A DNA stretch of 64,000 bases from Nipponacmea schrenckii (Eukaryota; Mollusca; Gastropoda; Lottiidae), in the NCBI GenBank assembly GCA_030562195.1, contig JAUJPP010000011.1:2542001-2606000 (forward strand). Reading direction: 5' to 3'. Below, one piece after another: positions 32,430-42,321 of the stretch. The notes under the pieces were generated by a model. That model was not told where the DNA came from. It made no database searches and saw only the letters and a program-made list of their open reading frames with translations. The translations under genes were made by a program, and so were the position numbers. The stretch's first letter is position 1; each line of letters begins with the position of its first letter.

Positions 32430-32870
32430 TATGATTTCTGAGGTAAATTGATCTTGAAGCCAAAACAATCTTCTTCCACCGACCATTGGACTCCAAGAGC
32501 ATGTTCAATTGGTAGGCTGTCGTAATCTAAAGCCAAAATTTTCATTTCTTTAGCCCGTTCTTCTACAGGTACTGTTTCAATTACAGATGTACTGATCCAT
32601 TTTGTCAAGTGGAATCCTCCTCTTCTACATAAATCTGTCAAATCTCCAATCAGTTTTACTGCCTATTCTGGAGAATCAATTGATCTGAGACAGTCACAAT
32701 CTCTGTAATTTTCAGGAATTTTGACACAGTAAAAGAATGATTTGATATCTGCCATGAGAGCAATATGTTCTTCACGAAATCTCAATACAGACACCAGATT
32801 GCTTGTTCGTCTTAAGGTTCGTCCAACTAATAAACTTTCTTTCTCAAAACCTAACCCAACATTACCAAAA
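32430..32870 (-). pseudogene. BEL/Pao retrotransposon pol fragment with internal deletion
   Basis: Minus strand. It reads a start of the reverse transcriptase (TSNLVSVLRFREEHIALMAD, then IKSFFYCVKIPENYRDCDCL) and passes straight into the region after the palm (AVKLIGDLTDLCRRGGFHLT, KWIST, then VPVEERAKEMKILALDYDSL, PIEHALGVQW). The order and wording are those of BEL/Pao pol. The roughly 100 residues that would carry the YxDD catalytic pair are missing at the join, beside a TAG stop near 32660. The fragment is clearly dead. Confidence 0.75.
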
Positions 32871-32929
32871 GATATTAAACCAGTTGTGGATGATTATGGG
32901 TTATAAGATAATGGTTTTAGAATATTGTT

Positions 32930-33310
32930 TGATCACAATTCCCCTCAATTTAAAGTAGTATTTAAACCTTCTTCAGGCTACTAAAAAGACAGAAGTAATA
33001 ACAAACAGATTTAAAGAAGTTGAGCTACATATAAAAGCTATTAATAAAGACGATGAATCGAATGAATATTTGGAAGAAAATCCAATCATAGAAGAAATAG
33101 ATCAATTCAATAATTTGGTATCTGGAGAAGGAATAAGTTTTTATCAGATGATCCCGAACAATTACTTAACAGACTTTATTTAATTACTGAAGCAGTGAAA
33201 CATCTGTTCATATGAAATCCACGCTATTTAAAAAGATTATTAAAAAATGGAATTATAGATAAACACGATTATGTAAATGTTTTAAAAAATGGATGATGAT
33301 AATTTTTCAT
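32930..33310 (+). pseudogene. AT-rich coding-like fragment, unknown
   Basis: Plus-strand reading from about 32990 gives TEVITNRFKEVELHIKAINK and IIEEIDQFNNLVSGEG. After a one-base shift it gives LNRLYLITEAVKHLF and RYLKRLLKNGIIDKHDYVNV, then stops. The low GC and Lys/Asn/Ile-rich residues recall the block at 19597-23035. No start codon is seen and the family is unknown. It could be a second fragment of the same foreign source. Confidence 0.3.
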
Positions 33311-33689
33311 AATAACATCTAAGTCCTCGAAAATAAGATTAAACCTAGATTATGAATTTGAACTTGATCCATATAAAAACTAGAAGTTAGGACTAAAATA
33401 TTTTTCAGTTTACAATTCAGTAAGAAATGTCGGTGAACACCATCAGCGTCACCATTCCGTTGCTGTCTGATTTTATTTGTTTATACCAGATTTAGGTTCT
33501 GGTTCGGGCTCATGAGGAAAACCTCATAATCCCGTATAAAACAAGCCTCCTCATCATCCTTCACCCCTTTAAATTTCCAAGGCCATCTTTAAAACTATAT
33601 TGTCTATTTGTTTGGGGGTGTAATAAACCACGTGTAAGGAATAGACAGCAAGCCATCTTAGGTTCCATCATTGTTCCCATAATCCTTTG
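33311..33689. other. No gene recognised
   Basis: Mixed sequence with GAGGAAAACCTCATAATCC and no coding signal. Confidence 0.4.
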
Positions 33690-33774
33690 GGAACATGTGC
33701 TTTTATTTTATATTTAATGGGAGATAACTCCTTAACAGTTTAAGTTACATAAAGACAATAATGAATTAACATAT
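33690..33774 (+). repeat. 85-bp direct repeat, left copy
   Basis: Identical to 36083-36167. The pair brackets the 42-bp array and the Ty3/gypsy relic and may be remnants of its LTRs. Confidence 0.85.
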
Positions 33775-33970
33775 TACATCCCTAGATTAAATGTTAAGAT
33801 GCTATCTTTACAAAATATAATGAATAATCTATCAACTAGGGAGTCGAATATAAACGTGTAAGAATAGACCTAAACATTAGCCATTTACTGGTGTCTAATT
33901 GTAATCCCATGTTACATCTTTGGGAACTATGTAAGAACTTTCTATTTCCTATTTTAATTGAGTGTAAATA

Positions 33971-34634
33971 GAACCTGTTGCTAACGTGATGTGTCTGAAT
34001 ATAGTGTAAGTCGACCTGTTGCTATACGTGGTGTGTCTGAATATAGTGTAAGTCGACCTGTTGCTATACGTGATGTAAATCAATGAATATAGGTAATCGA
34101 ACCTGTTGCTATACGTGATGTGTCTGAATATAGTGTAAGTCACCTGTTGCTATACGTGATGTGTCTGAATATAGTGTACAGTCGACCTGTTGCTATACGT
34201 GATGTGTCTGAATATAGTGTAAGTCGAACCTGTTGCTATACGTGATGTGTCTGAATATAGTGTAAGTCGACCTGTTGCTATACGTGATGTGTCTGAATAT
34301 AGTGTAAGTCGACCTGTTGCTATACGTGATGTGTCTGAATATAGTGTAAGTCGACCTGTTGCACATGGGATATATAACGTATTGGATGTGTCTGAATATA
34401 GTGTCAGTCAACCTGTTGCTATACGTGATGTGTCTGAATATAGTGTCAGTCGACATGTTGCTATACGTGATGTGTCTGAATATAGTGTAAGTCGACATGT
34501 TGCTATACGTGATGTGTCTGAATATAGTGTAAGTCGACCTGTTGCTATACGTGATGTGTCTGAATATAGTGTCAGTCAACCTGTTGCTATACGTGATGTG
34601 TCTGAATATAGTGTGAGTCGACCTGTTGCAACAT
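33971..34634 (+). repeat. 42-bp minisatellite (about 16 units)
   Basis: Units of 42 bp built on CTGTTGCTATACGTGATGTG followed by TCTGAATATAGTGTAAGTCGA. As 42 is 14 codons, frames stay open: 34247-34636 on the plus strand (repeat RPVAIRDVSEYSVS) and 34193-34651 on the minus strand (repeat TYTIFRHITYSNRS). One unit near 34362-34386 is replaced by ACATGGGATATATAACGTAT. There is no start context or flanking coding sequence to argue for a protein. Confidence 0.9.
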
Positions 34635-34759
34635 GAGGGTATATGACCCATGTATATGACTGAGTGTCATAATAAATATGTAAGTCACTGTTCTATACTA
34701 GGTTAATAGGTAGTGTGTGTTCATGGGTTGAAAATAAATGATTCATTATAATGTGCTAT

Positions 34760-36015
34760 CAAAGTATTTTTGTTATGGTTTTGGTTAATATCTCTTGTAA
34801 TTTGGGCAGAAAATTTGCAATATATGTTACTGCACCTATGAAATGCTTTACTTCTCGACTAGTTTTAGGAATTGGTAAATTTAAGATCTTTTGACATCTA
34901 TCTGATTAAAGGTTTGATGGTTAGTAGATATACATTGTTAATTGAGAGGTAATGACCCATGTATATGACTGATGTCATAAAGAAAAAAATTTTTTAAAAG
35001 AAAGGCTTCTAATACTAGGTTAATAGGTAGTAAATGTTTGTGTACATCTTTGGAAAATACAATGATATCATCATGATGTGCTATGCAAAAGTTAATACTA
35101 TTTGGTATGGTTGAGAGAACATCATCAACTGGTGAGATGGATAATCCTTGTGCAAGTCTTTTAAAATAATAATGCTTTCCTCCTGTGTATTGTTGAGCAG
35201 TTGGAAAAAATGGTAGGTAAAAGAATGCAGATTTGAGATTTTGGGGGGAAAAATTTTTTAATACGTTTTAAGTTTCAGTAACCAATGGAAAGGGGTGGTT
35301 GTATCTTTTGGTTTTAGAATTCGGAAATCAACGACAACTCTTTTGTCTTTTGAGTTTTTCTTAGGAAGAACTAGAACTGGACTTGTGTATGGCTGATAAC
35401 CAATAGCGAAAATACCTAATGAAACTAATTTCTGTAATTCCTTGTCAATAACTGCTCTTTCAGATTCTGTCAAGATAATCTACTTGAACATGAGGGCAGT
35501 GACCTACTTCACCTTTGAAACTGAATGCTTCATGATATTTATGTTGTGTTTTTAAAAAATTTTTTGGCTGTGTATTTAGAACATTTTGATATGTTACGTC
35601 GTTATTGCCGGGCGTAGTGTTAGACTGAGCATCGAGTTTTAACAGCGTTACAAGCTAGAATATCAGTTGGCTGTGCATAAAATAATGTGCCAGATGCTTT
35701 TATGTGAATGCTCTTATCAGTGGAGTTTGTTATAGGAATAATTGTCTTGTTCAGTTCTATACATTCTCATACCAAAGGTGGTCATGGCAGATTTATATCT
35801 GAATGTGTCTTCAAAAAAAGATCTTGTCCACGAAAAACTGAAGGAACCTTACCTTGAACAGTGATAAAGTATGAGGCTTAATTTATGAATTAGCTATCGT
35901 TTGAAAATTAATCTTGGGTGGTACAAAATCTATGTTATAACGTAAAACATTGTCTTTAAAATCTAGGGAACCTTGTAGTGAGGCTAAAGTGTCTTGTCCA
36001 AAAATGAGATCAAGT
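34760..36015 (-). pseudogene. Ty3/gypsy-type pol relic (protease and reverse transcriptase)
   Basis: Minus strand, from right to left. At about 36010-35890 GLDLIFGQDTLASLQGSLDF marks the end of a retropepsin. At 35473-35258 IDKELQKLVSLGIFAIGYQPY and SPVLVLPKKNSKDKRVVVDF mark the fingers of the reverse transcriptase. At about 35215-35045 AHHDDIIVFS stands where the catalytic YxDD should be, with His for Tyr. At about 34900-34800 SREVKHFIGAVTYIANFLP marks the start of the connection domain. Frames change repeatedly and short duplicated segments interrupt it, for example TGACCCATGTATATGACTGA at 34645 and 34950. No gag or integrase is seen. Confidence 0.72.
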
Positions 36016-36082
36016 CCTACCAAATTATTAACAACACAAGCTGTTATGATGAATGTCTGGTCTTGAATAGTGATAGTCTAGT

Positions 36083-36167
36083 GGAACATGTGCTTTTATT
36101 TTATATTTAATGGGAGATAACTCCTTAACAGTTTAAGTTACATAAAGACAATAATGAATTAACATAT
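36083..36167 (+). repeat. 85-bp direct repeat, right copy
   Basis: Identical to 33690-33774. It stands beyond the protease end of the pol relic, where a 5' LTR would lie on the minus strand. Confidence 0.85.
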
Positions 36168-36395
36168 ATGACAATATTACTAAAATGGACCACAAGCTGA
36201 TCCACTGCATTCTTCTCGACACATTCAGTGACTCAGTGGAACGGTGGTATAAAGCCTTAAAATGTTTGAGAATAAACGGAGATGCATCCTCCTCGTCGCA
36301 AGCTTCATCAAGTCCATCATTAGTGACTCGTCGAAGTGATGGCAGTTCCTCATGACCATCATTTAGCACTTTATAAATTTCCACTGTTGGTCTCG
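36168..36395 (-). other. Unassigned fragment
   Basis: Minus-strand reading gives EELPSLRRVTNDGLDEACDE and ESLNVSRRMQWISLW. It looks coding-like but is not recognised. It is joined directly to LINE RNase H at about 36396. Confidence 0.3.
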
Positions 36396-36838
36396 AAGTC
36401 CTGTCTGTATTTCTTCCACCTGCAGCCTCTATTTTCACAGCAGAACTCGTTGCCATTTTACAGGCACTGATTCTTTGTCCGCATTACAAGCTATTCAAAA
36501 CCCCCCCAAATTGTGCACCCAATAATCGGAGATATTTACAAGCTCTCGGGACCGAAAAGGGGCATTGTCCTTTGTTGGCTCCCCAGTCACATGGATATAC
36601 GAGGGAATGACCGGGCAGATGCGGCGGCTAAGGCTGCTTTGTCACGCCGGTCTCCCCCTTTTCCTTGCCTTACACCGACTTTAAGTCGGTGATAAGGATT
36701 TTTATTTTGCAACGATGGCAGCAAAAATGGGATGCTGCAGATACAAACAAACTTCATGCTATCAAGCCTCTCTGTTGGCACAACAGGAGAAATGAAGTTG
36801 TTTTGTGTCGCTCTCGTCTTGGACACACTCACCTTACC
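36396..36838 (+). pseudogene. LINE RNase H fragment, plus strand
   Basis: Follows 59856-60368 in order (LPPAASIFTAELVAILQAL, then LCWLPSHMDIRGNDRADAAA in another frame) with a roughly 40-bp deletion and several frame changes. It stops at CACCTTACCAG, where a second copy in opposite orientation begins. Confidence 0.8.
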
Positions 36839-37500
36839 AGCTGGATGTTATGAATAGCTTGTAATGCAAACACAAAATCAGAATAGATTATACATTTTTT
36901 TAATGATGATGAGGACTGAAAGAATTCGAGTACCTGTAAAATGGCAACGAGTTCTGCTGTGAAAATAGAGGCTGCTGATGGAAGAGATATAGACAGGACT
37001 TCCGATGGCGTCACGATAGCGGCTGCTACCTTATCACCATCCTTGGACCCATCTGTAAAAAAAAGGAGAATAATCCCCATATTTAGTCCTTAATTCAAGA
37101 AATTTCGACTTGAAGACGATCGAGCTTGTCTGTGACTTCTTATTGCTTGATAGACTAAAGTCTATCTGAAATGGAGCAATTGACCACAGTGGAGTTGTGG
37201 TCATTATGAAGTCTGCAATACAGTCATGACTAATGCCAACCACTGACATAAGGGGTTGAATGCGGACTCCAAAAGAAGAAATTGCACGAGGCTTTGCCTC
37301 GTACAGATGCTCAAAATAAGGACTAAATACGGGGCTGTGAGCCGGATGGTATGGAAAAGATGCTATTTTAATAGCATACTGCATTGAAAGTCGTCCCCCA
37401 AATGAGGGTTCGTTAGCCTCGACGTACAGACTTTCAACTGGAGTTGTGCGAAAAGCGCCTAAAATGATCCTAAGTCCTTGGTTGTGGTACAAGCTAGGTA
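36839..37500 (-). pseudogene. LINE RNase H fragment with upstream region, minus strand
   Basis: Minus-strand copy of the same LINE type. It reads QGLRIILGAFRTTPVESLYV, then PSFGGRLSMQYAIK, and, after a frame change near 37060, TDGSKDGDKVAAAIVTPSEV and TAELVAILQVLEFFQSS. It ends at SDFVFALQAIHNIQL. The first part is the connection between reverse transcriptase and RNase H, which is missing from the other copies in the window. With 36396-36838 it forms a tail-to-tail inverted pair. Confidence 0.8.
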
Positions 37501-38100
37501 AAGTTTAAGGATTGCTATGATATCACTCCAACCACCCTCTCTCCCTCCCTTCCGAAATTGTTTTGAAGATGTAACGGTAAGATTTCTGTCTCTGGGGATT
37601 CACACCAAACCTCTGACAATTTTAAACATAAAGATACGAGATGAAATATTAACAATAATATTTTAAATTAGCTGAGAAAACAGTAGAGTGAGACAGCGAC
37701 TGGAACAATAATAATTTCAGCTGCCAGAATTCCACCCAATGTTATTGTAGAAAAATAGTAAGTTGGATCTGTACCGACCATCTGGAGTTGAATCTACTGA
37801 AGCTGTAGGTATTCTTTTTGGTGTATCTGTAGTTCTTTCTATTACAGATTTATAAATAAAATATATAACAAAAAATACACTCAATATTAGTATGAACAAC
37901 TTGTTGCTGGTAGATCTGGGGTGTATCCTCTTTTGCCAGCAGGAGATTAAGAGGACCAAATCACTAGACCATGTTAATTAATAAGACAATGGAAAGGGTT
38001 AATATAATATTAATAAAAATATTTTAACAATTTTAATATAATTTTTTTAAATCCCAACAAGATGTGAAACTGCATCTCCATGTTCTGTTAGCGTCTTGTT
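37501..38100 (-). other. Mostly non-coding, weak membrane-type ORF at 37717-37959
   Basis: The minus-strand frame 37717-37959 (80 codons) contains one hydrophobic stretch, KLFILILSVFFVIYFIYK, followed by a Thr/Pro/Ser-rich part. A type II membrane protein start exon is possible, but there is no family match and no partner exon. The rest shows nothing. Confidence 0.25.
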
Positions 38101-38328
38101 TCAGCTTGAAAAGCCCCCTCTCTGCAGCCGTTGATCGAGTTCTCTGTACTTTCGTTTTCTGGGTCGAAGCTGGCCTCCCCAGCAAAAAGATATTTCAGTA
38201 AAACTTTGTTCCGATTTTAGTATGTTGATAAAAGCAAAAATATTGGGATGGGCTGAAGTCATTTTCTCATCTAGATCTGAAACCCCCAATTTTAAAACTT
38301 TTACAACGATCTGTGCCACGATGATCAT
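38101..38328 (-). pseudogene. MULE-like transposase C-terminal fragment
   Basis: Minus-strand frame. HPNIFAFINILKSEQSFTEI followed by a short Gly stretch and RPRKRKYRELDQRLQR resembles the helical C-terminal end of animal MULE/FLYWCH-type transposases (family pattern H-P-x-I-W-x-F-I ... K-Y-x-x-L-x-x-R). The catalytic domain is absent. The assignment is tentative. Confidence 0.35.
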
Positions 38329-38334
38329 TATCCT

Positions 38335-39146
38335 GTAATTCTACGGAATAATGGTCCTTCACCAGTAGACAGGCCACAAAGATGGAAACCCCTAAAGCTA
38401 ATTGACCCCTCTTTGAGGCGCTTTGCATATCTTCTTTTCCTCAAGATGATCTAGACAAAGCAGAAGACCCGATGGAACTATTTACCACCATCTTACAAGA
38501 TGTATCGGGTTTAGGCGATTCGTAAAACCTTGGCAACTCCAAAACGATTCAATAAACCATGGTTTAATAAAGACTCAAGAAAGCACTGAAAGAACGTAAT
38601 CGTGCTTTACAAATGCTTGAACGTGCCCTTTTCCCATGACATGGCCTCTTTTCGCATTGCACGGGTCAAACCCAGGCGGACTATCCGCCAGGCAAAGAGG
38701 TCGTCATGGCAGGGGTACGTGTCAAAGATCAACAGTCGTACGTCTTCCAAATCAGTCTGGGATAGGATTCGTAGGATCAAGGGTAAAGCAAAACAATATC
38801 TGTGAACCATCTAGAAGTAAGGGTCAACGCTCACCACACTTCCAGATATTGCTAATTCCTTGGAATTTAAATTTTTTTTTCAATTCATCCTCAAACTTTT
38901 CCTCTGATTCTTTCCAGAGAGTCCGTCTCCGGGGAAGGAAAATTAAATTTTACATCTAAAAATGAGGAATTTAAAGAAAAAATTTTCTATATCTGAATTT
39001 AAGTATTCTTTTAAAAAAGGCCCATGATACAGCTACTGGGCCTGACGATATTCATTATCAGATCCTAAAAAATCTTCCTTACCCTAATTAAAAAAAAATT
39101 TTTCTTATATTTAACCAGATTTAAGATGATGGTGGAGGATTGCTAC
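38335..39146 (+). pseudogene. LINE F (I/Jockey-like), linker and start of reverse transcriptase
   Basis: Plus strand with frame changes. KPWFNKD-like sequence is followed by ALKERNRALQMLERALF and RRTIRQAKRSSWQGYVSKIN, the linker between endonuclease and reverse transcriptase in I/Jockey-type elements. Then comes HDTATGPDDIHYQILKN, the first reverse-transcriptase block. It ends at the 7-bp sequence TTGCTAC (39140-39146), where LINE E is inserted. The same gene resumes at 53777 with a repeated TTGCTAC, and the reading (WRI then ATIIPIPKPGKDP) continues sensibly. Confidence 0.8.
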
Positions 39147-39165
39147 TAATCTAATCTAATCTTTA

Positions 39166-40346
39166 TTTAGCATATAAGGCCCGTGGCCCAAAGTGCATGA
39201 AAACATAAATGGTTATGTAACTAAATACATACAGATTAAATGCAGCAAAAACCATTTTCACACGACGGGTTTCTATAACTTAATAAAAAGTATCATCAAA
39301 ATGCTGGCGTATTAACATACGATTCTCTTATTTGGAATGCCCCTTTTAATTTTTAAAAAAATTCACCAATTTGGGGTAGCCATTTACTATATGTTAGTTT
39401 TTGCTTGAAAGTCGAAATAGCATAAAGACAGTGCTTAACATTGCATTTTGATCTCAATTCATGGTATAATCTACATGTAAACAAAAAATGTTCTTCATCT
39501 TCTATACAGTTTGAACCATATATGTTTAGGCAAAATGGACAGATTCTATATTCCCTGGGGATGTTAGTTTCTCCCCCCCTTTTTTTATTTGCAACATATG
39601 ACTTCTTAAACGAAAACTACTAAAGGCTATCCTATGCTGTTTATTGGTGATTGCATCCAGATACAGTTCTGGTTCCAGAATTGATTTTATCTCACAATAA
39701 AACATAAGTTTGGATGAACAATTTATCTCACTATGCCATTCTTGTGAAGCACAATCTTTCACACGTTGGACAAATAATTGCAAGAAATAAATACCATTCC
39801 CAACATGCTGGTTGTTCCATACAAAATGAAAACCGTAAGTGTATAACAAATTTCTGATTTTTGTTGCCCAGTTTTCTCTTCCAGCTAGATGCTGCTGATA
39901 CAACATCGAATAACATCGTTTCGGATATCTATCATCTGACATTGTTAAGATTTTAAGTCAGTATTTGATAAAATTTTTATACAATAATACAAATTAATTA
40001 AAAATGAGGGTTTTTCCCTTTGGGGCCCAATTCCCCCCCACCAAGAAAAACAGCCTGATTGGGCCTAATTCACCCAGAACAGCCTGATTGGGAGATGATA
40101 TTTTTACTCCAAGTAGTTTCTTACAGAACTGGTATGTATACTTTCAATAGATTTGTAAGACTGAAAACCCCAAATTTCAGCGCCATAGGTCAGAATAGGC
40201 ACAATCATGTGATCAAACAAATATAGTGCTTTTTTGTAACATAAATTGGACTTGTTAATAAAGCGATTTACAAGAATAAGACCCTTTTGTGCTGAGGAAC
40301 ATAAATTTTTAATATTTTTATACCAAGATGGGGTTGGAGTAAATAC
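39166..40346 (-). pseudogene. LINE E, thumb and C-terminal part
   Basis: Minus strand, from right to left: SWYKNIKNLCSSAQKGLILV, then HMIVPILTYGAEIWGFQSY, NWATKIRNLLYTYGFHFVWN and VQRVKDCASQEWHSEINCSS. There follows a Cys/His region better preserved in the second copy (CPFCLNIYG, then EDEEHFLFTC). This is the usual post-RT region of a group of molluscan LINEs with a C-terminal CCHC-type finger. Frame changes occur, for example near 39530 and 39945. The end before the tail is non-coding. Confidence 0.78.
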
Positions 40347-41110
40347 AATTCAATTAGGTCCCGTTTGGCCCGGGTAAACCCCGATTGTTGAAATCTTTAT
40401 CAATTTTTCATAAATTGTGGTTTTATAAGAAAATTTTAATTAATTTGTTTTGCAGGAGGGCTGAATATTCCAACGAATCAAAACCCGGGGGAGGGCTCAA
40501 ATATATAAAAACCTTAAAACAGAAAGGGGAATTTGAAGTTTAATACTTACGTTTTATTTTTTCAGAAAAAAACCAAACATTTAACAACCCCAAAAAACTT
40601 CAAAAATTTTAAATTTTGAAATTTTTGATAAAATAAACCCCAAATTTTTGGGGAAGGTTTTTTTGGGGCCAACTTTTAAAAATGTAAAAGAGAAACCAAG
40701 GGAACCCAAAAAAACCCATACCAAATTAAATTTTTCCCAAAAACCCAAATTGGCCCAATTTTTGTCTGGGATAAATGTGGGGGACTTTAAACTTGACCAA
40801 AAAATGGGATAAAAAAATCAGGTCACCGGGCCCAAAATTAAAACCCCTTTAGAGCCCCAACCCAAAGACTTGTTTTTAAAACAAACCTTTAAAAATTTTC
40901 TTTATACCAAAATTTTAAATCAAATTTTTTGAAATCTTTTTTAACCCCTTTGGGGTTCCCAAAAATTTTAAATTTAAAAAATTTTTTAAATTCTGTTTTA
41001 ACCCAATAAAAACCCGGCTTTAAAAATTTGTCCCCCCACTTCAAGGAAAACCAAAATTCCGAACTTAAAAAACCAAAATACACCGTTTTGGGAAAAACCC
41101 CTTATTACAA
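40347..41110 (+). other. Poor-quality sequence over the LINE A endonuclease
   Basis: Compared with 62300-62530, the segment 40900-41130 follows the same order but with runs of C, G, A and T inflated and bases dropped. For example, ATTCTGTTTTAACCCAATAA stands against ATTCTGTTTTACCAATAA. At 41130 it snaps into near-identity with 62535. Earlier parts show ghosts of endonuclease motifs (GGGGGAGGGCTCAA, GGGGGACTTTAAACTTGACC). ORFs found here should not be trusted. Confidence 0.7.
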
Positions 41111-42321
41111 AAAAAAATTTTAAAAACTTAAAAACAAAGTTACTAGATTGATCGATAAAACTAAAGTTGATTTCTATTCGAACAAGATAGAAAATGGTGA
41201 CAATAGACAAAAGGATTTGTACAAAGTTGTGAACATTCTGTTGAACTATAACCCTGATAAAACTATTCTTCCAGATAGTGAATGTGATGATGAAAGACTT
41301 GCCAATTTATTTTCAGATTTCTTTAAGTCCAAAATTCAGAAAATAAGAATAGATATAAACTATTGATTTTGATGCATTTCAGTTTGATTTTAACAAGAAT
41401 AGTGCCTCTTTAAATAGTTTTGATCAAGTTAATGAGATTACTATCAAGAAGTTAATTATGTCATCAGCTCCAAAGTCATGTTCATTAGACCCTATTCCCA
41501 CTCCCCTCCTGAAAGATTGCATTGATGATTTAATCCCTGTTATTACCAGTATTATAAATTCCTGCATAGTTACCTCAACTGTTCCTGATATTTTCAAATT
41601 AGCTTTTGTAACCCCTCTAATAAAGAAGTCCTCACTTGATCCAAACATTTTCAAAAATTACAGACCAGTTTCAAATCTTAGTTTTATATCAAAAATACTT
41701 GAGAAATGTATAGCCAGTCAATTAACAAATTTTATCACTGAAAATCTCCTGTTTGAACCATTTCAAAGTGCTTATAGAAAATTCCACAGTACCGTGACTG
41801 CTCTTACCCGTGTTTTTAATGATATTTTAATTGATATTGATAGCAAAAAGTCTGTTCTTTTAATTTTACTTGATTTAAGTGCTGCCTTTGACACGGTAGA
41901 TATTCCTATTTTATTAAAACGACTGTGCAATAGATTTGGTATTTCTGGCAATGCTTTAAGTTTGTTAGAAAGCTATCTTGTAGGTAGAAAACAATGTGTT
42001 CTTGTTAATGGCAAAACTACAAAAGATTCAATTTTATCTTTTGGTGTACCTCAAGGCTCAGTTTTAGGTCCAATTATATTTACCTTGTATACTTCTCATC
42101 TTGGCGACATAGTCAAAAAATATGATCTTAACTTTCATTTATATGCTGACGATACTCAATTATATATTTCTTTCTGTCCTAATCACCCCACTTCACATCA
42201 ACTGAGTAAATCACAACTAGAAAGTTGTATAACTGAAATCAGATTATGGATGTCAAAAATTTTTCTAAAATTAAACGATGATAAAACTGAATATATGATT
42301 TTAGGCCCAAAACATCAACTT
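41111..42321 (+). pseudogene. LINE A reverse transcriptase
   Basis: 41111-41366 reads LKNKVTRLIDKTKVDFYSNK to a stop at INY. After a one-base shift it continues from FDAFQFDFNKNSAS to the long frame from 41458. The RT blocks are FKNYRPVSNLSFISKILEK, FEPFQSAYRKFHSTVTAL, LLDLSAAFDTVD (first Asp), SFGVPQGSVLGPIIF and FHLYADDTQLYI (catalytic YADD), then NDDKTEYMILG. This is a typical L2/CR1-group enzyme. The same frameshift near 41364 occurs in the copy at 62764. The C-terminus lies beyond LINE B. Confidence 0.85.

Noticed and set aside
40889..41210. Minus-strand Phe/Lys-rich ORFs
   Set aside because: They lie in the poor-quality block over the LINE A endonuclease. Inflated T and A runs create Phe and Lys codons.
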